Notes under the pieces: generated by a model | The model's database searches: none | What the model saw: the letters and a program-made list of their open reading frames with translations, nothing else | Told to the model about the DNA's origin: nothing | In this document: positions 15,653 through 22,812 of the stretch, piece after piece | Position numbering within the stretch: the first letter of the stretch is position 1 | How the letters are laid out: every line of letters starts with the position of its first letter | Made by a program: the position numbers and the translations under genes | Virus record (IMG/VR): IMGVR_UViG_3300009034_002034 | Location: 1-27,587 of that record | Reading direction: 5' to 3' (one strand) | DNA length: 27,587 bases | Source: a virus

Positions 15653-16682
15653 ACTAATAATTAATAATTTTCAATCCCACAAAGAAGCCAAGCTTGAATT
15701 CCATCCTGGTATTAATATTATAGTGGGTCCATCTGATAATGGGAAAACAGCGGTCCTGAGAGCCTTAAACTGGATAATAAACAACAAACCCGATGGGGAT
15801 AATTTCAGATCAAAATGGGGAGGAGAAACAAAAGCAGAATTAATTTTAGATAGCAATGAAAAAATAACAAGAATAAAAAATAAAGAGAATATTTATAAAT
15901 TAAACGACTTAGTCTTTAAAGCTTTTGGTAGAAGTGTTCCTAAAGAAATTCAAGAAATATTAAATATCTCTCCAATAAATTTACAATATCAATTTGATTC
16001 CCCGTTTTTATTATCTAATACTTCAGGAGAAGTAGCTAAATATTTAAACAGAATAATAAATTTAGAAGATATTGATTTATCTTTTTCTAAAATAAATTCC
16101 AGAATAAGAGAAGAAAATAATGATTTAAAAAATAATGAAAATAAATTAAACGAATTGAAAATAGAATTAAAAGAGCTTGATTGGATAGATAAAACGAATT
16201 TAAAATTAATAGAATTAGAAAAATTAGAAAAATCAATAAAGGAAAAAGAATTAAAATATAATAAATTATCTGGTATAGTAAAAGTTATTGATGTAATAGA
16301 AGAAGGATTAAAGCAATATAAAGATATTAATAACATAAAAAATAAAATTAATAATTTAATGGAATTATTTTATGTCACAGAAGACGAAAGAAGAAAAATC
16401 AATAAATTATCTAATATTATAAAAGAAATTAATATTACAGAAAAGGAATTAAAGCAATACAAGAATGTTGAGTTTATGAAAAAGAAAGTTGATGGTTTAA
16501 TAAACTTATTTTATGAAATAGAAGATAAAAAAGAAAAAATTAATAATTTAAAAAGGCTGATTTCAGGAATAGATAATCTTGAACAGGAAATAAAGTTAGT
16601 AAGTAAATCCATAAATGATAAAAAAGAGAAATATAAAATGCTTTTTCCTGATATATGTCCTTTATGTGGAGTAAAACAATGA
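15642..16682 (+). CDS. Rad50/SbcC N-terminal half with terminal zinc hook
   Basis: A 346-residue SMC-type ATPase half. The N-terminal lobe has LIINNFQSHKEAKLEF and Walker A GPSDNGKT (29-36), and a Q-loop-like region around FDSPFLL. A long coiled coil covers about residues 140-335 with three imperfect internal copies (LNELKIELKEL, INITEKELKQYK, NLEQEIKLV). The polypeptide ends in CPLCGVKQ, so the zinc-hook cysteines Cys339 and Cys342 lie at the extreme C-terminus. In normal Rad50/SbcC the chain continues back through the coil to the second lobe; here that lobe is a separate gene at 19178. Together with the Mre11-like protein it should form a DNA-end processing complex. Confidence 0.88.
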   Translation: MINELIINNFQSHKEAKLEFHPGINIIVGPSDNGKTAVLRALNWIINNKPDGDNFRSKWGGETKAELILDSNEKITRIKNKENIYKLNDLVFKAFGRSVPKEIQEILNISPINLQYQFDSPFLLSNTSGEVAKYLNRIINLEDIDLSFSKINSRIREENNDLKNNENKLNELKIELKELDWIDKTNLKLIELEKLEKSIKEKELKYNKLSGIVKVIDVIEEGLKQYKDINNIKNKINNLMELFYVTEDERRKINKLSNIIKEINITEKELKQYKNVEFMKKKVDGLINLFYEIEDKKEKINNLKRLISGIDNLEQEIKLVSKSINDKKEKYKMLFPDICPLCGVKQ

Positions 16683-16786
16683 AACTTGGACAAAAAGTCC
16701 CCTCTCTTGAACTTTCCCGAGAACTCCATGAACTCGTCCTAACACATAACTTACACGAACCGTATGAAGATGGCCCTGAAACATAA
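16679..16786 (+). CDS. Possible 35-residue mini-gene
   Basis: Starts at ATG 16679, overlapping the Rad50-N stop as ATGA, a typical coupling arrangement. The product is MKLGQKVPSLELSRELHEL and 16 more residues, with no family recognised. Its codons (GTC, CCC, CTC) are less AT-rich than those of neighbours, and it overlaps another small frame at 16764, so one of the two may be false. Confidence 0.3.
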   Translation: MKLGQKVPSLELSRELHELVLTHNLHEPYEDGPET

Positions 16787-16931
16787 ATACGTAAGAATAA
16801 TATCCGATTTATACCATCGAGAAGCAAGCAAACCTATGATTGTTGGAATATTTCAATGTAAAAATTGTTATTCCACAATGTTTACGCTTAATAGTTGGGT
16901 TATAAAATCAATACCTTATAAGAAGACCTAA
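16764..16931 (+). CDS. Small CxxC protein (55 residues)
   Basis: A 55-residue basic protein with FQCKNCYST, one half of a possible zinc ribbon. No RBS is evident, and it overlaps the 35-residue frame, so support is limited to length and composition. It belongs to the string of mini-genes that separates the two Rad50 halves. Confidence 0.35.
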   Translation: MKMALKHKYVRIISDLYHREASKPMIVGIFQCKNCYSTMFTLNSWVIKSIPYKKT

Positions 16932-17016
16932 TGTTTTAATTTTTTGCAAGGAAAGAGCAAGAGAATAACCATTTGGGAGTTTATAACTAGAAAAGTTAAT
17001 TGCTTGGAGAAATAAC

Positions 17017-17226
17017 ATGCCAAAATCATCAAGGAAGAACGGGAGAAAGAAGATGAAAAAGGTAACCATTAAAGTACAAAACGGGTGTGATAGGGATAAT
17101 ATGGTAGTTGCCCTAGCTAATGCAAGATATTCCGTGCAGACAAAGAAAGTCCGAACAGATGAACCTTATTATGGTGCCCATGATTATTACGTCTGCTTTG
17201 AAGTGGATAATAAGGAGATAACATAA
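17017..17226 (+). CDS. Small hypothetical protein
   Basis: A 69-residue protein from ATG 17017 (GGAG 7 bases upstream), or 57 residues from ATG 17053, which also has a GGGAG site at 7 bases. The second start gives a tidy globular domain beginning MKKVTIKVQNGCDRDNMVVALANA and ending in DYYVCFEVD, a small alpha/beta unit I have no function for. The first 12 residues are only basic. The stop codon is followed immediately by the next mini-gene start. Confidence 0.55.
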   Translation: MPKSSRKNGRKKMKKVTIKVQNGCDRDNMVVALANARYSVQTKKVRTDEPYYGAHDYYVCFEVDNKEIT

Positions 17227-17285
17227 TGCCAAAATGCAGTGATTGCCGACATCAGAAGGAAGCGCCGAGGGTGGAGAGATGGTAA
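17226..17285 (+). CDS. Possible 19-residue CxxC mini-gene
   Basis: ATG 17226 lies 7 bases after AAGGAG and overlaps the preceding stop codon by one base. It encodes MPKCSDCRHQKEAPRVERW. The GGAG for the next gene lies inside it. It could be a coupling leader or a remnant of a zinc-ribbon protein. Confidence 0.25.
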   Translation: MPKCSDCRHQKEAPRVERW

Positions 17286-17635
17286 AAAAAACAATAATCC
17301 ACATGCAAACAGAGGAAATCCACCGGTTAAGAAAAGAACTGGATGCACGAGAGAAATACAAAATATTCCATACGGGTAAGCCTTGTTGGACACCGCAAGA
17401 TAACCTATTCCCACCTCCAATATATATGCCATCGGATAGGTTCGTTGAGTGTCATCCGCATAAACCTTGCAACTGCTTTTATACAGATTGGCGTACTTGC
17501 AAGTTTGGAGGTAAATTACTTAAAAAGAAATATAGACAGTTTGTGAAAAGTAGATTACAGAAAGAAAACGGTTTTAAAAAAATAATAACCGCAGTTGAAA
17601 CCGCAGTTGAAAAAGCGCTAGGGGTGGTGGGGTAA
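17279..17635 (+). CDS. Cys/His-containing hypothetical protein
   Basis: A 118-residue protein from ATG 17279, which has GGAG 3 to 4 bases upstream. An earlier ATG at 17243 extends it by 12 residues. A short coiled coil (EEIHRLRKELDAREKY) is followed by a cluster of cysteines and histidines, CHPHKPCNCFYTDWRTC, that looks like a metal site, and then a basic helix. No family is recognised. It lies in the mini-gene stretch between the Rad50 halves. Confidence 0.5.
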   Translation: MVKKTIIHMQTEEIHRLRKELDAREKYKIFHTGKPCWTPQDNLFPPPIYMPSDRFVECHPHKPCNCFYTDWRTCKFGGKLLKKKYRQFVKSRLQKENGFKKIITAVETAVEKALGVVG

Positions 17636-17647
17636 GTAAAAGAGTTG

Positions 17648-17722
17648 ATGTGGAAGAGGTTAAGGATATACAAAATAGACGCAAGAGAATTAATAACATC
17701 AGCGCCACGGAGATTAAAATGA
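17648..17722 (+). CDS. Possible 24-residue mini-gene coupled to SbcD
   Basis: ATG 17648 opens a 24-residue basic peptide (MWKRLRIYKIDARELITSAP and 4 more). Its TGA overlaps the preferred start of the Mre11-like gene as ATGA. The RBS is weak. The overlap suggests translational coupling, but chance is possible. Confidence 0.3.
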   Translation: MWKRLRIYKIDARELITSAPRRLK

Positions 17723-18642
17723 AACCAGCAGCTATTCTTATGGGAGATTCTCATATCAGAGAAACAGTTCCTCTTTGCAGAATTGATGATTCTTTGAAAG
17801 CCCAGGCAGAAAAAACAAGATTCGTATCTGATATTCAAAAAAAATACAACATTCCAACATTTCATTCTGGGGATTTATTAGATAAGTGGAAAGTTAATCC
17901 TTGGCTAGAGTCGTGGATGCTGGACAATTTACCAAAACGAATGTTTATTACTCCAGGCAATCATGATCTAAAACATCACAATCTCGATCTACTAGAAGAA
18001 ACCAGTATAAATCTATTGGAAAAAGCAGGAAAAATAAAAATATTGAAGAAAGGACAATCCCAATGTTTTTATTTTGAAAATCCATCTTTGGTTAATTTTA
18101 TCAATTGCTTATGCCTCAAAAGTTTTCCTTATGGAGTTAATCCAGAAAAAATCGAACCCTCTACTAATACTAGAAGTATTGCACTAATTCATATATTTAC
18201 TCATATAAATGAAACATGGCCTGATCCTTCGGTTTTAAACGCTAAACAACTATTAAGAAAAATGAAAGGATTTGATTTAGTTGTAACTGGAGATAACCAT
18301 AAACCATTCGTAGTAGAAGAAGAAGGAAGATTATTAGTAAATCCAGGATCATTAATGAGAATGACAGTAGATCAAATTGACCATAAACCTAGAATTTATT
18401 TATATTATGCAGAAAACAATACAGTAGAGCCAATTTATTTACCAATAGAAGATGATGTAATAAATAATGAGCATATAGAGATAAAAAAGAAAAAGGATGC
18501 TAGAATAGAAGCGGTTACTGAAAAACTAAAAAATCAACAGGAAATAAAATTGGATTTCAAAGAGAATCTAAAAACTTATTTTAGAGAAAATAAAACAAGA
18601 GGAAATATAGAAAAAATAACTTGGTGGAGTTTGGATAGATAA
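17719..18642 (+). CDS. Mre11/SbcD-like metallophosphoesterase
   Basis: A 307-residue calcineurin-type phosphoesterase. I chose ATG 17719 (CGGAG 8 bases upstream) because the conserved domain begins at once with AAILMGDSHIRE. An alternative GTG at 17650 adds 23 residues. Metal-binding motifs in order are GDSH, HSGDLLD, GNHD, FTHIN and GDNHKP, followed by VNPGSLMR. The C-terminal 90 residues would contact Rad50. Mre11/SbcD nucleases trim DNA ends and open hairpins together with Rad50/SbcC. Here the gene sits between the two halves of its Rad50 partner, so the three products should form one complex. The second motif is GDLLD, where GDxxD is common. Confidence 0.88.
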   Translation: MKPAAILMGDSHIRETVPLCRIDDSLKAQAEKTRFVSDIQKKYNIPTFHSGDLLDKWKVNPWLESWMLDNLPKRMFITPGNHDLKHHNLDLLEETSINLLEKAGKIKILKKGQSQCFYFENPSLVNFINCLCLKSFPYGVNPEKIEPSTNTRSIALIHIFTHINETWPDPSVLNAKQLLRKMKGFDLVVTGDNHKPFVVEEEGRLLVNPGSLMRMTVDQIDHKPRIYLYYAENNTVEPIYLPIEDDVINNEHIEIKKKKDARIEAVTEKLKNQQEIKLDFKENLKTYFRENKTRGNIEKITWWSLDR

Positions 18643-18666
18643 ACTAATATCTTTTAAGGAAATAAA

Positions 18667-18947
18667 ATGACAAAGTATAAAAATAATAGTACTGGTGTGA
18701 TAGTAGAAGCTGTTCAGTTCCTTAGACAAGGAGATGCTGGAATTTCTCATCACGAAGATCACGGCGGATTTTGTCAACAATACAAAACAAGTTTGTTTTG
18801 ATTTCATGGGTATATCGAACTGATAATGGAGGACTTAATGTTTGTCCTGAAGATTGGATCGTAACTCATAAAAATGGCGAAAAGGTTTCCATTAAACCCG
18901 ACCTATTTTTAAAAAATTATACTCCTATAAAAGAAAAGGAAAAATAA
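18667..18947 (+). pseudogene. Frameshifted small phage protein (KYRKKPVVIEA-like)
   Basis: The frame from ATG 18667 starts MTKYKNNSTGVIVEAVQF, resembling a widespread phage family that begins M-x-KYRKKPVVIEA. It stops at a TGA near 18801 after 44 codons. The -1 frame then reads WVYRTDNGGLNVCPEDWIVT and KPDLFLKNYTPI, which matches the conserved C-terminus of that family (GDWII, KPDIFxxTY). One short indel near the run TACAAAACAAG (about 18781-18791) therefore splits the gene. The family has no assigned function that I know. An RBS (AAGGA) is present at the 5' end. Confidence 0.65.
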
Positions 18948-18948
18948 A

Positions 18949-19197
18949 ATGGAAATGCTTAAAAAATTAACAAATTTTAAAGAGGAAATAGAAGATCAAG
19001 AAAAAGAAAAAAACAGAAAAGAAGGAAAACTAGACAGTTTAAAAAATCAATTATTGGATGAATTTGATTGTAAAAATAAGGAAAGAGCAATAATGAACCT
19101 AGATAAACTGAATTCAGAAATAACAAAAGACGAGAAAATATTATCAGAAGGAATTAACGAATTAGAAGAGATATTCAATGGATCTCCAAGAATATAG
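18949..19197 (+). CDS. Coiled-coil protein between Mre11 and Rad50-C
   Basis: An 82-residue, almost entirely charged coiled coil (FKEEIEDQEKEKNRKEGKLD and onward) that overlaps the Rad50 C-terminal gene by 20 bases. Its position and composition suggest it supplies part of the return coil that is missing from the split Rad50, or a separate accessory helix. It has no cysteine hook; its single cysteine is in FDCKNKE. Confidence 0.7.
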   Translation: MEMLKKLTNFKEEIEDQEKEKNRKEGKLDSLKNQLLDEFDCKNKERAIMNLDKLNSEITKDEKILSEGINELEEIFNGSPRI

Positions 19198-19780
19198 ATC
19201 GAAATTAGAGCGTAAAAAAGGAGAAAGGGATAGAGTAAATAAATCTATTCTTGTTCTTGAAGGTAAGATAAAAGATAATAAAATCGAAATAAATTATACC
19301 GAAAAAGCAAAAGCCATAATACAAGGAGTTGCTCAAAAAACTCAAGAACAAATTACCTATCAGATAAATGATATAGTCACAATGGCTAACGAGGCTATAT
19401 TTGATGATCCTTATGAATTTAATCTTGATTTTATAAGGAAAAGAGATAAAATAGAAGCTGAAATTAGTTTTATTAAGAATAAAGAAAAAATAAATCCTTT
19501 ATCTGCCAGTGGAGGAGGAGCGGTAGATGTTACTTGTTTAGCTTTAAGAATAGCTTTATGGAATTTACAAAGACCAAAAACAAGGAATGTATTAATATTG
19601 GATGAACCATTAAAATTCCTTAGTAAAAATTTATTATCTAAAGCTGGAGAGATGATTAAATCTTTAAGTGATAAATTAAACTTACAAATAATAATGGTAA
19701 CCCATTTAAAGGAATTAATTGATTTTGGGGATAAAATATTTGAAGTTAAGATAAATAATGGGATTTCGGAAGTAAAATAA
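19178..19780 (+). CDS. Rad50/SbcC C-terminal half
   Basis: A 200-residue C-terminal ATPase lobe of Rad50/SbcC. A short coiled coil (residues 5-60) leads to the ABC signature SASGGG (109-114) and AVDVTCLALRIALW. Walker B is VLILDEP (138-144), and the H-loop is VTHLKEL. Walker A is absent because it lies on the separate N-terminal gene at 15642. The two halves must associate for ATP hydrolysis, since Walker A of one lobe faces the signature of the other. The coil here is far shorter than the N-half coil unless the 82-residue upstream protein contributes. This is the last gene of the replication operon before a new promoter. Confidence 0.88.
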   Translation: MDLQEYRSKLERKKGERDRVNKSILVLEGKIKDNKIEINYTEKAKAIIQGVAQKTQEQITYQINDIVTMANEAIFDDPYEFNLDFIRKRDKIEAEISFIKNKEKINPLSASGGGAVDVTCLALRIALWNLQRPKTRNVLILDEPLKFLSKNLLSKAGEMIKSLSDKLNLQIIMVTHLKELIDFGDKIFEVKINNGISEVK

Positions 19781-19785
19781 AAAGA

Positions 19786-19814
19786 TTTACTTTCTGATTG
19801 GTTTAGGTTATAAT
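19786..19814 (+). promoter_or_regulatory. Sigma70-type promoter for the SQL-repeat gene pair
   Basis: TTTACT (19786-19791) and TATAAT (19809-19814) are separated by exactly 17 bases, with AGGT directly before the -10 box. It lies 30 bases before the start of the DUF6745-like gene, where AGGAGGGAG provides the RBS. It marks the end of the replication operon. Confidence 0.75.
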
Positions 19815-19843
19815 GAATAAATCAAAAAAGGAGGGAGTTAAAT

Positions 19844-21217
19844 ATGCATAAAATAACTAGTATAACAAAAGAGCAGGAAAATCAAATTCCAATTTTTATA
19901 GAAAAGTGGGTAAATATTCCTTTGGAGAGGGTGAATAAGAAGATAGCGAAAGAATCAATTTTTAAGTTATATGATAAAATGGGAATGGAAAACATTCCCT
20001 TGGTTATATATGGGGATTCTCCTTTATCCACTGTTATTATGGCAGCTATGCTTTTTGATTCTCAACTATATTCTCAACTAGATTCTCAACTAAATTCTCA
20101 ACTATATTCTCAACTAGATTCTCAACTAAATTCTCAACTATATTCTCAACTACGTTCTCAACTAGGTTCTCAACTATATTCTCAACTAGATTCTCAACTA
20201 AATTCTCAACTAGATTCTCAACTAAATTCTCAACTATATTCTCAACTAGATTCTCAACTATATTCTCAACTAGATTCTCAACTAGATTCTCAACTAGATT
20301 CTCAACTAAATTCTCAACTATATTCTCAACTAGATTCTCAACTACGTTCTCAACTATATTCTCAACTAGATTCTCAACTAAATTCTCAACTACGTTCTCA
20401 ACTAGATTCTCAACTAAATTCTCAACTATATTCTCAACTAGATTCTCAACTACGTTCTCAACTATATTCTCAACTAGATTCTCAACTAGATTCTCAACTA
20501 AATTCTCAACTACGTTCTCAACTAAATTCTCAACTATATTCTCAACTAGATTCTCAACTAAAGAAAATAAACAATGATTGGTATATGAGTTTGTGGTGGT
20601 TAAATTGGTGCGGTTATTATGATTTTGCTAAATATTTAGGAGTAAAATTTGATGAAGAAGTTTTCACTTTATTTATGGATTTTCAAAAGGAAATCCATTT
20701 TATAATTCCTTATAAAAAAATAGTTTTTATTTCAGAAAAACCCATAGCAATCCATTGGAAAGATAAGTTATTGCATCACGAGAAAGGCCCTGCTATAGAA
20801 TATAAAGATGGATATGTGGTTTGGTCTTTAAATGGAGTAAGGGTAACTAAAGAGTTAGTGAAAACCCCAGCAAATAAACTTGATCCAAAACTACTACTAA
20901 AAGAGAAGAATGCAGAAATAAGAAGGGAGATAGTTAGAAAAATTGGAATAGAAAGGATTTGTCAAAAACTAAAAACAAAGACTTTAGACTTATTACCAGA
21001 GCAAATATTTAATGGATTAAAAACTGATTATGAGCTACTCCAGTTAGAAATTCCAGAAATGAACCGGCCAGCGACCTATCTAAAAATGCTTAATCCATCC
21101 ATTGGCACATATCATTTGGAGGGAGTTCCTCCCGATATTGAAACATGCCAGCAGGCGATTAATTGGAGAGCCTATCAAGATAAAAATAAATTATGGAATC
21201 CTAATCAATTAACTTGA
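19844..21217 (+). CDS. DUF6745-like protein with 42 xSQL tetrapeptide repeats
   Basis: A 457-residue protein in three parts. An N-terminal helical segment (1-71) ends in MLFD. Then 42 contiguous xSQL repeats cover residues 72-239, in which x is only Asp, Tyr, Asn, Arg or Gly. The remaining 218 residues hold a tryptophan-rich block (WYMSLWWLNWCGYYDF) and a domain I recognise as DUF6745-like: IHWKDKLLHHEKGPAIEYKD, VVWSLNGVRV and the helix AEIRREIVRKIG. No enzymatic function is established that I know of. Its own promoter and the following small gene suggest a two-gene unit. The repeats could form a solenoid or an elongated spacer. Confidence 0.75.
   Translation: MHKITSITKEQENQIPIFIEKWVNIPLERVNKKIAKESIFKLYDKMGMENIPLVIYGDSPLSTVIMAAMLFDSQLYSQLDSQLNSQLYSQLDSQLNSQLYSQLRSQLGSQLYSQLDSQLNSQLDSQLNSQLYSQLDSQLYSQLDSQLDSQLDSQLNSQLYSQLDSQLRSQLYSQLDSQLNSQLRSQLDSQLNSQLYSQLDSQLRSQLYSQLDSQLDSQLNSQLRSQLNSQLYSQLDSQLKKINNDWYMSLWWLNWCGYYDFAKYLGVKFDEEVFTLFMDFQKEIHFIIPYKKIVFISEKPIAIHWKDKLLHHEKGPAIEYKDGYVVWSLNGVRVTKELVKTPANKLDPKLLLKEKNAEIRREIVRKIGIERICQKLKTKTLDLLPEQIFNGLKTDYELLQLEIPEMNRPATYLKMLNPSIGTYHLEGVPPDIETCQQAINWRAYQDKNKLWNPNQLT
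20057..20560 (+). repeat. 42 tandem 12-bp repeats (xxTTCTCAACTA)
   Basis: The 504 bases are 42 perfect-length copies of a 12-mer. In every copy positions 3-12 are TTCTCAACTA, and only the first two bases vary (GA, TA, AA, CG or GG). The order shows higher-order blocks such as Tyr-Asp-Asn (36 bp) that recur. The array is in frame with the DUF6745-like gene. Confidence 0.97.
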
Positions 21218-21229
21218 AAGGAGAATGAA

Positions 21230-21547
21230 ATGGAAAGAAGAGAATATCAAATACAGCAAGGCGACGTTATTCTGGAAAGAATTGAAGAAATCCCCAAAAA
21301 AGCCAAGAAAGTAAATCACAGAATGCTGGCCAAAGGAGAAGCTACGGGCCATCATCATTCTTTAACAAATCTTGGATTAGCTTTATTATTGCAAGATGGA
21401 GAAAATAAGTATTTAAAGGTAAAGCAAGAAACAGAGATAGAGCATCAAGAGCATAAAAAAGTCAGAGTTCCAGCAGGGAATTGGAAAGTTAAACAAGTCT
21501 TTGAATATGATCCGTTCGAAGAAGAAGCAAGAAGAGTAATAGATTAA
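21230..21547 (+). CDS. Small partner protein of the DUF6745-like gene
   Basis: A 105-residue protein starting MERREYQIQQGDVILERIEEIP, with a central AKGEATGHHHSL block, a HQEHKKVRVPAG segment and YDPFEEEARRVID at the end. In my recollection this family repeatedly lies next to DUF6745 genes. The histidines in GHHH and EHQEH could bind metal in a small beta barrel, as in cupin-like folds, but this is inference. AAGGAG precedes the start, and the gap to the upstream stop is 12 bases, so the two genes are co-transcribed. Confidence 0.7.
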   Translation: MERREYQIQQGDVILERIEEIPKKAKKVNHRMLAKGEATGHHHSLTNLGLALLLQDGENKYLKVKQETEIEHQEHKKVRVPAGNWKVKQVFEYDPFEEEARRVID

Positions 21548-21560
21548 AACCTGTTGTTCA

Positions 21561-21668
21561 ATGTTCTTGTTTGGCGAAGAGCAGGAATATATCGGGCCAC
21601 CCAGTAGTAACCATGGACAATATTACCGGGCGAATATCATAAAAGAAGCGTCTTTGATTTTATCTTAA
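21561..21668 (+). CDS. Possible 35-residue ORF in the pre-IS gap
   Basis: The 336 bases between the DUF6745 pair and the first transposase hold one short frame, MFLFGEEQEYIGPPSSNHGQ and 15 more residues. It has no RBS and may be a gene remnant left where the mobile DNA inserted. The rest of the gap (21669-21773) is AT-rich, with a weak AAGGG/CCCTT hairpin at 21748-21767 and no other feature that I can support. Confidence 0.2.
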   Translation: MFLFGEEQEYIGPPSSNHGQYYRANIIKEASLILS

Positions 21669-21786
21669 AGGCGTTTTTCTCTACTTTAAATGCCCTTATT
21701 TCAATCTTTTTAATCAAACCCATACCTAGCTATTCAAAATAAATTTTAAGGGCTTATTTTTACCCTTTTAATTCGTAATTATATAC

Positions 21787-21815
21787 TTGACGTATTCAGA
21801 AAAATAGGTTATAAT
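21787..21815 (+). promoter_or_regulatory. Promoter of transposase A
   Basis: TTGACG (21787-21792), a 17-base spacer and TATAAT (21810-21815), with AGGT just before the -10 box. The -35 box lies inside the presumed terminal repeat, so the end sequence doubles as a promoter. The 68 bases that follow form a leader before the transposase RBS AAGGGGG. Confidence 0.75.
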
Positions 21816-21883
21816 ATAAAAGACAGTTAAAGCGGAAGCAAACGAGAACATTCCTAATATATCTGATAAAAAGGGGGAAAGCA

Positions 21884-22810
21884 ATGGAAAACATAGCATT
21901 TGGGAACCCAATTTTTTATGACGAACAAAAAGCAAGGGAGTATCTGGAAGATTTATTTTGGGGTGAGGATAAATCTATATGTCCTCATTGTGGATTGATG
22001 GGTGAAGCTTATCTAATGAAAAGCAAATCAATTCGTAATGGTTTATGGAAGTGTAAAGGTTGCAAAAAACCTTTCACCGTCACTATTGGAACAATATTTC
22101 AAGGCAGTCATCTACCATTAACTAAATGGTTTCAAGCAATTTTTCTTATGTGTTCCAGTAAAAAAGGCATCTCTGCAAAACAATTAGAGAGAAATCTTGA
22201 TATTACCTATAAAACCGCTTGGTTCTTGGCCCATAGAATTAGAGAGATGTTCAAAGAAGGAGAGTTATTTAAGCTTATAGGAGATAAAGATTCTGTTATA
22301 GAAGCTGATGAAACTTTCTGGGGAAGTAAGAAAAAGAAAATACGTGGTCAAAGGGGTTGGTGGCATAAAGAGAAAATATTTTGTATGGTAAACCGGGAAA
22401 CAAAAGAAAAACGATCATTTCATGTCCAGAATGTGGATGGTAGAACACTAAAACCTATAATGAAAAAACATATAAACAAGAAATCCCGCATTATAACTGA
22501 CGATATGGGAGGATACAGTAAATTAGATGAATTATTCAAAGAACACGATATTATTTGTCATAGCAAAAAGGAATACAAAAAAGGAGAGGATATCCATACT
22601 AATACAGTAGAAGGATCATTTAGCATCCTTAAACGAGGATTAAATGGTATATTCCAATGGGTAAGCCCACATCATTTATGGAGATATTTAGTCCAGTTTG
22701 ATTTTTTATATTCTACTTGTAAAATGACTGATACAGAAAGATTCATCGAGTCATTAAAAAGGTCAGGAGGAAAAAGATTATTTTTTAAAGAACTTGTAAC
22801 TTTTGGATAA
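21884..22810 (+). CDS. IS1595-family (ISXO2-like) transposase A
   Basis: A 308-residue transposase. The N-terminal zinc ribbon has Cys33/Cys36 (CPHC) and Cys57/Cys60 (CKGC). A helix-turn-helix (KKGISAKQLERNLDITYKTA) follows. The ISXO2-like catalytic core has IEADETFWG (Asp142), IITDDMGGYSKL (Asp206 or Asp207) and HTNTVEGSFS (His238, Asn240, Glu243), the DD(N/E) arrangement of this family. Length is normal, and all motifs are intact, so the enzyme may be active. It is roughly half identical to transposase B by eye, so the two are separate arrivals and not duplicates. AAGGGGGAAAG gives the RBS. Confidence 0.92.
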   Translation: MENIAFGNPIFYDEQKAREYLEDLFWGEDKSICPHCGLMGEAYLMKSKSIRNGLWKCKGCKKPFTVTIGTIFQGSHLPLTKWFQAIFLMCSSKKGISAKQLERNLDITYKTAWFLAHRIREMFKEGELFKLIGDKDSVIEADETFWGSKKKKIRGQRGWWHKEKIFCMVNRETKEKRSFHVQNVDGRTLKPIMKKHINKKSRIITDDMGGYSKLDELFKEHDIICHSKKEYKKGEDIHTNTVEGSFSILKRGLNGIFQWVSPHHLWRYLVQFDFLYSTCKMTDTERFIESLKRSGGKRLFFKELVTFG

Positions 22811-22812
22811 GT

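Noticed and set aside
16683-18948. Group I/II intron or intein splitting Rad50
   Set aside because: The interval contains an independent Mre11 gene and mini-genes with their own starts, and no splice-site or intein motifs.
20057-20560. Dense direct repeats that might suggest a CRISPR array
   Set aside because: The 12-bp units are contiguous with no spacers and stay in the reading frame of the DUF6745-like gene.
21748-21767. Terminator before unit A
   Set aside because: The AAGGG/CCCTT stem is only 5 bp and is followed by a short T run, too weak to call.
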